Assembly (NCBI RefSeq): GCF_011397635.1
Contig: NC_064755.1
Span: 20,815,282-20,879,281 of the forward strand
Source of the DNA: Epinephelus fuscoguttatus
Taxonomy: Eukaryota > Chordata > Actinopteri > Perciformes > Serranidae
Reading direction: 5' to 3'
DNA length: 64,000 nucleotides
How positions within the stretch are numbered: position 1 is the first letter of the stretch; every line of letters begins with the position of its first letter. Below are positions 1 through 13,088 of this stretch, piece after piece. The notes under the pieces were generated by a model, which saw only the letters and a list, made by a program, of their open reading frames with translations, ran no database searches and was not told where the DNA came from. The position numbers were made by a program, and so were the translations under genes.

Positions 1-920
1 ATAAATTGATGATACAAGCAGAGTGTTTTTCATGGTGTTTGTAGCAGGCAGCCTGCTGAGCCAGAATGTTTACTACTGTGTGAGAGAAGCAAGGCAAGAC
101 GTGTGGCGGGTGTCCAAACGCTGCCTCTACGCCTGTGCGTCACAACCTTCTAACTGTACCAACTCCAGACATCCAAAGATGATCTTTGAATTGTGTATAT
201 AAATAGCATCACAAATAACCAAATATTAGGCTTGATTGAACGTGAATGTGTTATGCAGTGATGTCGTCTTTACTGCATATGGAAACCTTTATGGCTGTGT
301 TCATCTTGTTTCCATGAACTCAGTGAATAACAAGGCTGAACAGATGCCTTCAACTTTGATAATATAAGTTTTTCAAGTCATTGATTGTAGCTATTTCCAC
401 TCAGATGTCAAATATGGTCTGAACAATTATCAGAGAAGTCTGGACATTTGATTCTGGAAAAGTATGGAATCTTAAAATGGAAAACAAGTAGGAGACCTGG
501 GTCTGGATTTAAGAAAAATGAAAAATTAAACTAATTGAGAAATTTAAGTGTGAGTCAGGTGACAAAATCGACTCAGATTTTCTGGTTCCAGACTCCCAAA
601 TGTGAGGATTTTCTGCTTCTCTGTGTCACATACGAAAGTCAACTGAATGTCTGTGTCGGGTGTGAAAGTTTATTTTTGTGCTCTGAGACAGCATTTAGAC
701 TCAAGGTCCACTTACTGGCTTTTTCTGTAGCTTTTCACCACGTCTCATTCTTCCTCAGCAGACTGAGGTTGCTCAGTTGAATATTTAAGAAGTAATTAGC
801 AGACGTCACCCTCAGTTCTGAGATCTCTGCATCATTTTTACTATTTTGTGACACTTTTTATGGTGTCTAATTGATCCATTGTTGATTAACTGTGTTTTTT
901 GTTTTCTCTCGCTGACACAG
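1..920 (+). other. rfx4: RFX4 intron (5' part outside window)
   Basis: AT-rich non-coding DNA running up to a good acceptor (pyrimidine tract then cacag) at 920. The preceding coding exon of RFX4, which would encode the end of the B/C conserved region, was looked for in this stretch and not found, so the intron is at least 920 bases long. Short open frames here show no family resemblance. Confidence 0.7.
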
Positions 921-3900
921 TTTGACTCAGGTTATCCGAAAATTTGCCAAACAGCTTGATGAGTGGCTAAAAATAGCACTTCACGACCTTCCTGAAAACC
1001 TGAGGAATATCAAATTTGAATGTAAGTGTGAAATCTGCATCTCATAATGGTTAACATCTTAAGAAAGTTTAAATGCTGACACATTAACAGGACTAACCAT
1101 GTTTTTTGTCCTTTTATATTTGCAGTATCCAGGAGATTTTCTCAGATTCTAAAGCGGCAAACATCATTAAATCATCTATGTCAGGTGGCTATCGTGCTCT
1201 GAATGTTTTTTAATAAAATCCATATGAACAAACACAGCTGATAAGGGATATGGGTATGCTCGTGTGTGTAATATTGTCGATTTATCTGTCCCAAGGCGTC
1301 GAGGACTGTGATAAACAGCGCCGACATCACCTTTCAAATGCTGGAGGACTGGAGGAATGTGGACTTGAACAGCATCACCAAGCAGACACTTTACACCATG
1401 GAGGACTCACAAGAGGAGCACAGGCAGCTTATTATCCACTGTAAGTCCACGCTTTTAAACTGATGCCACTCTTAACACACCCGGCCAGACGGAGAATTAC
1501 ACTTTACTGCCACACAAACAACACCCCGAGGGACAATCATTCCCACGACCAGCAGAGTCAAAGCACTAATGATGGAGACCAAAAGGTTAAACAAGTTCAC
1601 TCTCCTCTGAAACACCCTGCGGAGCATCTCCAATTCACTGCAGCCTCACTCCTCTGAATCACTCCTGACGGGATCAGAGGTCGCAGATACGGAGAAGTTG
1701 TTGCATAAGAAGCCTTGTGCATCTGATTTTCCTGTTTGCTAGTTTTCAAGTAATAGAAATGTAACCTGACGTTCTCTCCTGTCACAGTATATCAGGAGTT
1801 TGACCGTCTATTGGAGGAGCAGTCTCCAATTGAGGCGTACATCGAGTGGCTGGACTCGATGGTGGACCGCTGTGTCGTCAAGGTCAGACACAATTTTTTT
1901 TTACTCATCTTGGGAAAACAGGTGTTTAAACCCAGTCTGACTCAGCATGTTTTTATATAAAGTTTCTGTCTTCCCTTTATGTTGCACCGATAAAGTTTAT
2001 AATTTTCCATGTGTGATGCTGAGCAGTGATTTTAACTAAATGTCTGAAGTGTTTGCGCAGCAGTAGTCTGATTACTTCCCCCTTAAAAAGACACCTGCGG
2101 CTGAAAGCCACTCGTCTCGGCGTGTCTTTCTTACACAGAGGCACTTACGTTGCAATCCTCCCAGTTAATGATGTCTTCAAGCTTCCCATTTGCGTCCATT
2201 ATGTGCCAGATATGGGCTTGTAAAATTTGGTCGCCCTGGCAACGTCTTGGACTGCCCAGACAATAGTTCAATAGGAAGGCGTGTCCCCGGGGGCAAATTA
2301 AATAGTTGACTTGTTGACATGTTTTTCGTTCCTGAGGGTTAAGCCCCAATGCGGACCCAGGGGTTAATTCTACCCCGGCATCCCGACCCTTCCCCCTCTT
2401 TTCTCATGGAAATGTTCTCTCTAGGTGGCAGGGAAGAGGCCCGGGTGCCTGAAGAAGGTGGCCCAACAGTTCCTGCTGATGTGGTCGTGTTTTGGTACCA
2501 GAGTCATCCGGGATATGACCCTCCACAGCGCGCCCAGCTTTGGTGAGCTGCTTTGTCATCATTCCTGAATGCAACAGACAGGAAACACACGGCAGTGCCT
2601 AATGACTGTACAGGAAATTCAGTTATTTTGTCATGCACGTAGGCTACAAGGGCACATACTACAGACTTATCAGATACGAAATACACCGTTGCAGTGGTGA
2701 AACATTTGTCAGACAAAAACACAACTTCTGCCATTACAAACAAAGTCCAAGGCTCAACAAATAAAATCTGCAACCATAAAATCTTCTCTCGTAAAACACA
2801 ACTCGATCCCTTTATAAATATCCATCCAAAGTGTGGCCCTCAAATCACCATATAATGACAGTGACTTACAAACAGTCTTTCCTCTCAAAGGAGAACATTA
2901 AACCTGCCTGTTTATGTGTCTTCAGCAGCTGATGGTAATCTACCTGAATGTGACTGTGCACACTGAGATCTTAGACTTTTTTAAAATCCTGATCACAAAA
3001 CGCAGAATTTATTTTTGTCATGAGGCAATATGTTTGTAATTCAGATTTATCCTAATATCAATGGACCATATTTCCTTATACATGAGGAACCTTTTACAAG
3101 GAGTATCATAATTTGTTCACTGTTTTTTGTAAAATAATCAGGGTTCCTGTAGATCCTTAAAAAGTATGGGTGGGGGGAAAAATCGATACAGCATAGTACT
3201 GCGATATTTTGCATGGCAGTATTGTATCTGTACTTACTATAGGAATTATTATTATTGCAAATACAAATAAAACTTTTATTATCCTCAAGGAATAATAAAA
3301 TCAATTGCTTTTCAGCCTATTAAATACATTTTGCCAAAATTAAAATGATTAAAATGAGATGAATGGACTGAAATCTTTTATCTTACTAGTTAAAGCAGAG
3401 TTCCTATGAGGACATGATTTGGAGTTGAAGAAAGGAAAATGTCGCAATATGTTTTATCGCAATACTCGCATTATATCGCAGAATGTTTAAAATCACAATT
3501 ATATTCTATTGAGACGCACGTATCTTGATAATATATCATTAGGTCTCTGGTGATTCAAACCCCAAACAAAAAGTCTTGAAAGGCATTTAATATATTAATA
3601 TAAAAATAATTAATGAATTAATTGGTATGAAAATGTCTTAAACCAATCTTTCAAAAGTCTTAATAACACTAAGACATGGGAAGTAGGATTTTAAGAAATC
3701 TTTTTTTTTTGTGATGTTGCCTTGTAGAACAATTGGTAAAATTTCTCTCTTTTTTTAAATAGTTTATCAGATTCCTCTCACATTAATGTGACACAGATCA
3801 GGATAGCGGAAAAAACAACACACATATTTTGTTGCTGGCCGAGATGCTCAGAGCAGAGGATCCACTGTCTGCTGGTCACTGCACCCTGGACGACATGGGG

Positions 3901-6900
3901 AAGTTCAAATTTAGCGAAAATTGGCTATTTTGCCATAGCATAGTATTTCATGCAAAAAAAATGTAAGTTATAAAACGTATAAAAGTTTTTTATACAAATT
4001 CATGTTTTATATTACCATAAACATTTGGGCAAAAATGGTCCCTAACCCAAAGTGATTAATGTTTTTTTTCTTCGGTTTTGGCAATTGTAAAAATGGTCTT
4101 ACATTTACTTTAGAGTGAAATTAAAGTCTTAAAAACTCTTTAATCTAACTTACGCTGAAGGAACCCTTATTACCCAAAGATTTCATATCAGTAATCCAGT
4201 CATGTCCTGATCTGCTGTTCAGACAGGTTCACAAAAAAACATCTCACATTTAGGTCCACGTCACTCCTGAAGTGAAAACTGGTGCACATTTATAAACTTT
4301 ATTCAGGGTTCAGTGCAACCACATAAGCATTTCCAGATTCCTCTGGGGTCTTGGTCTCAAGTCTGAAACAAGGAGAGAGGAGGAGTAAAGTAAAATGGCT
4401 GCTTTAATAGCTTGTTGTGCACCACCAAGGTTTCCAATAAGTGAAGTAGTAAAAATGAAAGAAAAGAAAATGGCTTCTCTTTCCTCTGCTTGTGTCCTTT
4501 GGCCCTGTCTGTGAATATCAAAGACACAGCTGGTCGCAGTGTTTTGATAAAGCAGGTCTCTGTGCACAAACAGCTAATTAACAAAGGCCGCCCCTCCCCT
4601 CTCCCGATGTGTTTGCCTGTCTTTTCCATTTTATGACCGGTCAGTATTACACCCCACTCCCCTGAATAGCCACAAGTGTTTATTATGCACACGGCAGCAG
4701 CAGCGGCCCGCACAATGACACAATTGTGACACTCCCTCACATGCCACGGTCTCATCTTCCGTGCGACCCCGGGGTCAGCTGACATATTTCTGGCAGTGAC
4801 TCGGTACACGGAAACAAGCGCGCTCGCTTCTTTTTAATAACAGCGGCCCTCCTGTCAGTGTGCAGGATGTGATGTCATCACTCAGAAATGATTTAGTCTC
4901 AATGTTCATCATCATTTATCTCCTATCCCTAAACGTGGACAGCCCTTCTGTCTTTTTTCCACATATCCATCATCTGTCAGCATTTTTTTACACATTAAAA
5001 CTTCCATATGACCTCTGAGTCTTTGATACAAATAACACTTCCTGTTATCCATCTGTCTGTCTGTCTGTATGCAGGGTCCTTCCACCTGATCCACCTCATG
5101 TTTGATGATTATGTGCTTTACCTGCTGGAGTCCCTGCACTGCCAGGAGAGAGCCAACGACCTCATGAGGGCCATGAAGGGAGAGGGCAGCACAGGTGAGA
5201 CCGCGACCTGGAGGTCTGATTAATTATTAATGACAGTACAACTGTAAAAATGTCTTGTGTACATAGATGTGGATTTCTGGGAGAAGGGGACGTCCCCCTC
5301 AATATTTAGAACATGTATGTACCACCACTCCCCATGCCAATTAAAAACAATTACACCATAAGTAGCTGCAGAAAAGGCACAATTTGGTGCATAAAAAATG
5401 ACCAGAATGCAGATTAAGTGTTTGATGCTCAAAGTTTTTAGCAGCAGATCTCCAAACGCCCAGTTTCAAATGTGTCCTCCCCAATGTTGAAATGAAACCT
5501 GCACCTTAGCTTGTTAGTAGCAGAATAAGAGGGTTGTGTCATTGGAAGTTTCCAACAACTACGTCCTGTTATTTGTGGATTTAATTTGGTTTGATCTGAT
5601 TTCACTTCATTGTCAGAAAAAATATGAAATTTGACTTGCGTCCCAGGATGTCAACTGTTTCAGATAAATACTTATAAATATAAAAATACAACATTTAATC
5701 AAACAACAAAATCATACAACAAACGTCACAAATCACAAAAGACATTATGAAAAGTGAATCGATTAAGTGTTTTTTTAAGCAAAAATCCCAAATATACAGT
5801 TCCAGCTCACAAATTGTGAGGAAAATAAACTTAACAGCTATGGTTTTGGACTGTTGGTCCAACAAAACAAGAAAATTGTAGATATTACAATCATGATGTA
5901 CATTTTAACAACTTTTTAAATATTCTTAAATCTTTTTTTCCACCAAACTGTCAAAATGATAATTGAGAAAATTAAAAGAATAATCAGTAACAAAAACAAT
6001 TGTTAGTAGCTACTTTGTTTTACTATTTTTCAATAATTAACTGGTTTCTTGGTGCTCTTAAGAAAACAAGTATAAAAGGATATTTACTGTAATGCTTGAG
6101 ACCTCAAACTACTGATCCTTATATGTGTATATGTGTTCATTTAACAGCAGGGGCCATGAACAACTCAAGTGTCAAGCCACAGTTAGCTATGTAGCTTACT
6201 TGCATCTTCAGTCCCTGGAGAGGGAATTATTAAAAGACAATACAGACAGTACAATACAAACACTTTGCAAGCATTTACAGCCGGAACATCATATAAAACG
6301 TCAGTCTCAGAAAACAGTCGTTTCCATAAAAACTTTGGATCAGAGTTGATGGGTTTGTCTTGAGTCATGTTTTAAGTGTTATTTTAGAAACACTGGAACT
6401 TGTGTATCTTTGATATGAATGAGAATTGAGTTCCATTTAACTGCTGCTCTGACTGAAAATGCTGATTGTAATATTACAGCTCACTCATACACAGTGCAGT
6501 AACAGTATGAATTGTACCCACTACTGTATCTAATGCTTATATCAAATTATTTGAAGTATACCTCCCATCTAAACCTTTATAAATGCAGTATAAGAAACCT
6601 TTAAATGGTTTGTTGTCAAAAGAAATAAAAGAAAACGTTTGCTTCTCTGGAATATTTTTGAGTCAGCCTTTACTTTTTATGTATCAGGCATATTATCATC
6701 GTATTTTGTACACACGGCACATATGCTTTGCCCCCATGTATATGTTGTATGTATACACATTCAGGTACAACTCACAAAGAGCTCTCAGCTTAATATTTTA
6801 TCATTGTCTGATTGTCTGTTCTCTCTTGATACTCTCAGCAGAGAGAGAGGAGGAATTCACGCTGACAGAAACCACCCCCACCTCCCCGTCCCCAGGATCC

Positions 6901-7642
6901 TACTCTCCCGCTCGCTCGGTCCACTCTGTGGGCGTTTCCTCGGCCAGCTCCCCCACAGCAGCCGTGTCCCCGGAGTACACCGGAGTCACCACCACCACAG
7001 GTGAGACAGGCCTCACAGTCACACACAGACATCCTAAACGAGTACAAGTCTCACCGCACATAGTTCCTTTGAGCCAACACATCTTCTCTGTGTCCATATA
7101 TGTGTCTACCAGGCGCTGTTCAGTCATATACCTGGTCCCTTACATACACAGTGACAACAGCCGGCGGCTCCGCTCCAGACGCTGGACAGCAGCTGTCCTG
7201 TATGAGGAGTACCGCTCCAGTCCCACCTCCGTCCTCCACCCACCGGATGCCTGTCTACAGAGAGGAGCACGGGTAATTAGGATTTTATAATGAAAATTCA
7301 TTTTCATGTTGTTTGAGAGTTTCTGTGGTGAGTTTTGACCTGCTTACTCCATTTTAGGTACACTGGTAGCTACAACTATGGCAGCTACGCCAACCAGCAT
7401 CCTCACTCCATCCAGAGCCAGTATCCCAGTCTGGCCCATGAGCCAGCGATCCCCGCCCCCCTCCACTACTCTGCCTATCATCGGTCGTCTGCACAGGTCA
7501 GTCCAAGTCACCCAAGATCCTGAGTTTATTTAAAATGAATGTAAATCAGTAAATTTGAGTCCTCCACTCACTATTACACATAACTAAACAAACATTAATA
7601 TTATCGGTAAAATTGACTCAAAAATGTCATGTGTTATTATAC

Positions 7643-7677
<35 letters not shown>

Positions 7678-10600
7678 GATACATACTACATAACAGGGCT
7701 GTGCGATATGGAGAAAATCAAATATCACAATATTTTGACAAAATACCTTGATATGACAATAATGTACTTTACTGTAATGCAGTATTTAAAATCAAGATAA
7801 TGATTTTATGATATCTAAAATCTAAGACAATATCTACTGTCATATCACAGTATTGATAAAATTTCAATACATTGCCCAGCCCTACGACATATATACATAC
7901 ATACATACATACATACATACATACATACATACTTGTAAAGTTGCAGTTGGTAAAGATGGACTAAGTTTGAGTGCTGGAGGAAGTATTCACAGCCTTTACT
8001 TGAGTAAAAGCACAGATACCACACTGTGAAAATACTTTGTACCAAGTAAAAATTGTACTTAAGTGAAAGTATGTAAGTATATTAAGGGAACTGTACTTAA
8101 AGTATTAAAAGTAAAAGTACTCAATGCAGAAAAATGTCCCCTGTGACTGTTTTTCCATTATATATTATATCATTAGGTTATTATTAATCATGCGTTGGTG
8201 TGTGTGTTTGGTCTGGTCTGGAAAGATTCAGAAAATACTGAGAAATGCCGTCACAATTACCCAAAGCTCAAAGTGACACCTACACAATGATAGTTTTGTC
8301 CAAGCATCAAAATTATTAAAAACATGTTGAAGAATATAAAAGAAAAAGCTGCAAATCTTTACATTTGAGAAGCTGAAACAATAACGTGTTTGTATTTAAA
8401 ATGGATATTAATTTTCTGTCAGATGACTAATCAATTTTCAATTTCACCTGTTCTTGTATAAATTGTTGGGTAGTTTAAGTTATAACAAAACATCATATTT
8501 CATAAACTGTTTTTTTTTTTTTTAATTGAAAAAAATCCTAATTTGTAAAGTAACTAGTAACTTAAGCTTTCAGATAAATGCAGTGAAGTACAATATTTCC
8601 CTCTGAGATGTGGTGGAGCAGAAATGTAAAGTGGTATTAAAAGAAAGGACTCGATTAAAGTACTAGTGCCTGAAATTTGTACTTAAGTACAATAGTTAAG
8701 TAAATGTACTTGGTTACCTTCCACCGCTGCTAAGTTTTCACTCCTTGACATATGGTCTTAATCTGCAAAGTAACTGTAGTTGTCAGGTGAATGTGGTCGG
8801 GTTAAGTGTCCAATATTCACCTCTGTAATGTAACGGAGTAGAAGGATAAAGTAGCATAAAATGGAAATATTGAAATAAAATACAAGTAACTCAAAACTGT
8901 ACTTTTACTAGAGTACTTGAATAAATGTTTTTAGTCACTTTTCAGTGGCGAGAACAGCGTCCAGTGAAAGCTGCAGGTTGTGTGTGAATATGATTGCGTG
9001 TGTATCTCTAAACTGTAACTAATGGGTAAATTGTATGTATCTAGAATACAGAGTGGTGTGCAGCTGGGCTTTGTTATTTATTTGCATTGCCAGAAGCGTA
9101 TGTGTATGACTATGGCCCGAAACATGTCTCAAGACACAACATGTACATGAACATGTGGTTGTTAACAGATGATGCGTGGGGATTCTTGAAGCTCTTTGCA
9201 CAGCAGCAAAGTAAATACGAGACTGAAGATTTAAATGTGAGAAAAACGGTTGTTAGGATGAGACGGCGTTGCTGATGTTACAGCCCATGTAGTGACTGGT
9301 GTGAGTTTACTCTTTTGATGGTAATTTCCTGTCAAGGGCCCTCCAGCCTCCGCTGCCTTTATAGTGGGAGGAGATCAGCTGGGCCTCAGCGGTCGCAGTG
9401 TTTCTAAAAGTCCCCGAATCACCCTCTCCACACAGCGGAAGCAGACAGTGAAAGGTGGCTCGGCCGGGGCCAAGAGGGGCCCTGCTCTGTTACTCCTCTT
9501 TCCAGCTCTCAATAGTCTCTTCATCTGTTTGAGCCAGTAGCCACAGAGCAGGGCAAGGGGGCGTTTATTAAAATATTGTTATTCAATGGTCTCTTTTCTG
9601 CTTGTGAACAAGAGGCAGCTGAGCCGTCTGTTCTGCTCTCTGACCTGCACTGACTGTCTTTTTCCATGCCGTGATCCCTCATAATGGATTCGACTGTCGT
9701 GTTTATATTTAGTGAGAAAAGGGAAAAGGGTCCTACTTCCACTTTTTTTTTTTAAGCCTGTCTGAGCTCAAATCGGGCACAATGCCTGCGCTTTGTCTGC
9801 GTGAGAGGTTGGGGACGGAGCTGAGGCCAACACAAAACCTTGTCGGATCCCCATCTGTCCAAAATATTTTTGTCAACAGGCAGATTTAGTCTGAGCTGTT
9901 TGGGTTCAGTCACCATAGGCAACAAAAATAACACAGGAAAAACACTTTTTCAGCTGAGCTGATGGCTAATTTTCTTAAGTGGCTTAATTTTCTATTTTGA
10001 CCACTGTGGTACGACTTGTGAAGTAATTTCCGCTGACAGGAAATTACCATTGGCAGGGTCAGTTCACGCCCGACGTTACAGGGCTAATGCAGCATCAAAT
10101 ATGATATCAACAGGGTTATAGCTACCTTTGAGGACAGTGAGGTCATGTCCTCTGTAAATGCTCTGGCAGTTTATTGGTTTCAGCAACCTGGAGTGAGTTT
10201 ATGTAAGACAATGTGAAAGTTACACATGGTGGTGATTTTATAGGCTGATTCATAATTAGATTATAAAAGATTCATTATTTCTCCACTAGTTTATTCCTGG
10301 CAGCATGTTGACCCTCATTAAAGGAATAGTTTTTTGGGGGAAATGCACTTTTTTATTTTTATTTTTTGGCAACAGTTACATTGAGCTGAAGATTCATACC
10401 ACCCTCATATCTGTTAGTTTGATATGATGCATTCATGTACCCCTCAGATGGTCTTATTTCTTGAGCTGGGAGGTCGTTCTTCTGACTTTGGTGTGTTCAT
10501 GAGCTTTAAGTTGTAATGTGGAAACAACATGGACACTACAAAGAATATGTATTATATTTTATTGCTCACAGCATTTAAAAAACATGTTATTTTGGAAAAA

Positions 10601-11922
10601 TACATCCCCTGCAGATTTTGAAAAATGGAAGGAAGTTGGGTCATGTGAACACATGTTAGCTCAGGTCAATGATGAAGTTGAACGCTTTAAGAGGTCATGG
10701 GCAGGCTTTTTTGTTTGTGAGTGGACTCGAGTCATATGGCTTGGACCTCAGTCATACTTGAGTGACAAAATTGATGACTTTATACTTGACTTAACAAAAT
10801 CAAAAAAGACTTTAACTCTAGTGACTCAAGACTTCACTCAGACTTGAGCCTTTTGACTTGAAAATACTTGATACCTGCCCCCAAACCCAAAGATTAATAA
10901 GTATATTATCTAAAAAGTTTGCTGTGAATCAGTTAATTTCCTGAATCACCGAACATTAACGCTTTTTATTACCAGCAAGTCGACACTTAACTCCCCAGAT
11001 CCATGTTATTTAAACCTGACAACACCTGGTGAAGTTGCAGGAGGGAACCATGACGAAAGAAAGTTTTGTTACTAAGTGACGGTTAGAATAATGATACCAA
11101 AGATTATTTCGTTCACATATAAAAACTACACGGTAGATTTTCAATATGCAAAACATATGCAGGTAAAATATTATACACAAAGACACAACAACTTCCAACA
11201 AACTTGTTTTGATAAATAAATACACATTTTATAAGCATTCATGATGTAAATGTAAATTTAATATATAGATCTCTTGTTAATATGGCATTAAATTTGGTGT
11301 ATGACTTGTTAGGGACTCGAAACTCAAAGATTTGGGACTTGACTCAGGACTTAAGTGCAAAGACTTCAAACTTACTTGTGACTTGTAAAACAATGACTTG
11401 ATCCCACCTCTGCTGAAAAGTGATGAATTGTTTGAGTCACTTTTCAAACAAAACATGCTTTTCTTTGTCTTATATGATAGTAAACTGAATATATTTCGAT
11501 TTTAGACACAATGGAGACAGTAATCAGTAGATTAATTGGTTATGAAAATAATCTTTAGTTGAGGCTCTGTCTACTCACTGTATATTTTATACTTCTCTCA
11601 ATAGATGACATTACTGCATTACCATAACCTCTTTCCTCTTCTTCCACAGTACCAGCTCAACGGCCAGATGTCTCGAATGGAGCCTTGCTTGATGGGCAGC
11701 ACTCCTCGGTTGCACCCCGCACCTGTCGCCCCCCGGTGGCCAGATGTGTCGCCAGCTAACAGCTGTTACACCAGCCCACCTATGCATTCATCTCGCTATG
11801 CCGCATCTGGGGACATGTACTCTCCCCTTGGCCCACGCAGGAACTCAGAGTACGAACACTCGCAGCATTTCCCCGGCTTCGCCTACATCAATGGAGAGGC
11901 CACCACAGGCTGGGCAAAATAG
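921..11922 (+). CDS. rfx4: Transcription factor RFX4, C-terminal part (ten exons; gene enters from left)
   Basis: RFX-family transcription factor; RFX proteins bind X-box DNA, and RFX4 is known for roles in brain patterning and ciliogenesis. Coding exons by splice signals and frame: 921-1021, 1126-1184, 1296-1440, 1788-1882, 2425-2542, 5075-5194, 6839-7000, 7113-7272, 7358-7496, 11650-11922 (stop TAG). They join in frame to 456 residues plus a split first codon. The protein starts inside the conserved B/C region ([13 protein letters not shown]), passes through the dimerization region ([20 protein letters not shown], then [20 protein letters not shown] and [20 protein letters not shown]), then a Ser/Thr/Pro/Tyr-rich C-terminus ending [18 protein letters not shown], a tail I recognise as RFX4-specific rather than RFX1-3. 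The winged-helix DNA-binding domain lies upstream of the window. All introns have GT-AG ends and there are no frameshifts, so this looks like a functional gene. The large introns (2543-5074 and 7497-11649) hold repeats. Neighbouring ric8b matches the human order. Confidence 0.96.
2230..2243. promoter_or_regulatory. X-box-like palindrome in RFX4 intron
   Basis: GTCGCCCTGGCAAC reads as two half sites (GTCGCC and GGCAAC) with a 2-base centre. The known RFX target consensus is close to GTTGCCATGGCAAC. The match is seen directly; binding, and therefore RFX autoregulation, is inference. It lies about 180 bases upstream of the exon at 2425. Confidence 0.35.
4575..4870. other. GC-richer island in RFX4 intron, candidate conserved element
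   Basis: This stretch stands out from the AT-rich intron around it. It has a homeobox-type core (gctaattaac), a run of CpGs, two inverted hexamers (ACAATTGT region near 4718) and no visible mobile-element end. It has no splice-compatible exon of RFX4. It could be an enhancer or an old single-copy sequence; only cross-species conservation would tell. Confidence 0.25.
7645..7678. repeat. (ATT)n microsatellite
   Basis: About eleven tandem ATT units, directly left of a small inverted-repeat element. Intronic in RFX4. Confidence 0.9.
7694..7884. mobile_element. Small MITE, GGGCTGTGCGATAT family
   Basis: About 190 bases bounded by inverted ends: left CAGGGCTGTGCGATATGG and right TTGCCCAGCCCTA, whose reverse complement is TAGGGCTGGGCAA. 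The interior is AT-rich with repeated ATATCAC/ATCAAGATAAT words and has no coding capacity. It fits a non-autonomous DNA transposon of a type common in teleosts. A diverged relative is at 44101-44357. Confidence 0.7.
7890..7932. repeat. (ATAC)n microsatellite
   Basis: About ten perfect ATAC tetranucleotides immediately after the MITE at 7694-7884. Confidence 0.92.
7970..8731. mobile_element. MITE with AAGTAAAAGTAC-rich ends
   Basis: The left end reads GTGCTGGAGGAAGTATTC and the right end ACCTTCCACCGCTGC, an imperfect inverted pair. Both flanks are dense in tracts such as TACTTAAGT and AAGTAAAAGTAC, typical of a very common teleost non-autonomous hAT-like element. No open frame of note. It lies inside the last RFX4 intron. 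Confidence 0.65.
9320..9490. other. GC-rich block in last RFX4 intron, candidate conserved element
   Basis: A stretch rich in C and G (several ggccc, cggcc and cagcgg words) in an otherwise AT-rich intron, with no repeat ends and no frame that would splice into RFX4. Possible regulatory DNA or an unrecognised exon of another transcript; nothing more can be said from sequence alone. Confidence 0.2.
10715..11412. mobile_element. Dispersed repeat rich in GACTTG words
   Basis: The two outer parts are full of short GACTTGA / ACTCGAGTC / TTGACTC words and the right end reads TGACTTGATCCCACCTCTG. This is the form of a widespread teleost interspersed repeat, probably a non-autonomous DNA element. 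The interior (10900-11280) is AT-rich and non-coding. The exact left boundary is uncertain. Confidence 0.5.
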
Positions 11923-12687
11923 CCTGTAAACACTGCTCTGGGTAGCCGTGTTCAAGCTCCAGGCCTGCCACACCAGTGGATGCAGAGTCTCTGACCACTT
12001 CCAATCAAGTGCATCCAAAAGGGAGGAGCAGAGAGAGGAGAGTACCAATGCAAGGTATAAGGAATCATGGTATGGACGCATTTGAGTAGACTCTGATGAT
12101 TGTGGTGTAACTTGTGCGGAGGCTTAATGAAATTTCTTCAACAATTGATGTTTTTGCTCACTGCTGGAGGAAAAAAAATCAAATCATATAGATTGTCAAA
12201 ACCTGCAGCAAAATCATTATAAGAGTGCAATGCTGCTGCCAAGCTGTGCCTTTGTTTTAAGGAATGTACACCTCTGTTTCCCTCGCCGGTCTCACGAGTC
12301 AGCACACAACCACCAACCCTCAGTCAGTTTTGTCGATGACTGACGGATCGATGTGCTGTAAGCTGTGTCACTGACACAATCTCAGTGACACCGCTGTCTC
12401 CTCTTGTTGCTCAGCACTGTGCAGCATCTTGTCGTGGGCTCGCTGCAGCAGCTTCATTTGCTGCAGGATGTGGATGAACTGTACTGCCTTAACGTTCATT
12501 TGGGACACCAGTTACATACAGTGGCACAAAGCCAAAACATCATAACGACAGATATAAACTTCTCGATCAGTGTGTTAAGGTGTTTACATCTTGGATAGTG
12601 TTTTTTAAATGATTGAATGCTGTGACTCAAAACAACTGTGCGAGTGTATTCTGTCGCAAGCTTTTTTGCTGTTTTTCTGTGATTTTT

Positions 12688-12735
<48 letters not shown>

Positions 12736-12757
12736 CTATATATATACATATATAGTA
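12688..12757. repeat. (TA)n microsatellite in RFX4 3'UTR
   Basis: About 70 bases of nearly pure TA/TATG alternation. It is self-complementary, so it could fold into a hairpin in the RFX4 transcript about 220 bases before the poly(A) signal. Confidence 0.9.
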
Positions 12758-12978
12758 TGTATTTTCTGTAACTTTGTAACATGGTGTATCCTTTATTTTC
12801 TATGTTACAATTGGTACTTTGTTCTCTGTTTTGTATGGTTAGTGAAAGACGCATTAACCTAGGGTTGTGTGTTTTATAATGCACTCAAAGCTACTGAGGA
12901 CCTATTACCCTATGGGTATTTATAAAAAGGGAAATTATCAAAGTGTACAGTAACATGAAGTCTAGTCACTTTTCTGTA

Positions 12979-12984
12979 AATAAA
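12979..12984 (+). terminator. rfx4: Poly(A) signal AATAAA, RFX4
   Basis: Canonical hexamer in the context TGTAAATAAAAGCACTGG, 1.06 kb after the stop codon and just before the repeat at 13089. Confidence 0.6.
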
Positions 12985-13088
12985 AGCACTGGAAACTGTC
13001 TGTGGTGACAATTTAAAATCTTTGTCAAATTGTCTTCTTTTTCCATTCATGAAACCATCCACAAACCATGTCCAAATATTAACAAAAC

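Larger units (their letters stand above)
11923..13000 (+). other. rfx4: RFX4 3'UTR
   Basis: The sequence after the RFX4 stop runs without a plausible new exon to a canonical AATAAA at 12979-12984. The 3'UTR would be about 1.07 kb, including a long TA repeat. The extent is inferred from the poly(A) signal only. Confidence 0.6.

Noticed and set aside
4357-4809. 150-residue minus-strand open frame in an RFX4 intron
   Set aside because: No family resemblance, no splice context; the long frame is explained by a locally GC-rich stretch with few stop codons.
6583-7290. 235-residue open frame across two RFX4 exons
   Set aside because: It runs through intron sequence on both sides of the 6839-7000 exon and in another frame through the next exon; the spliced reading matches RFX4 exactly.
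10518-10847. 109-residue plus-strand frame in the last RFX4 intron
   Set aside because: Overlaps the GACTTG-rich interspersed repeat and lacks any recognisable domain.
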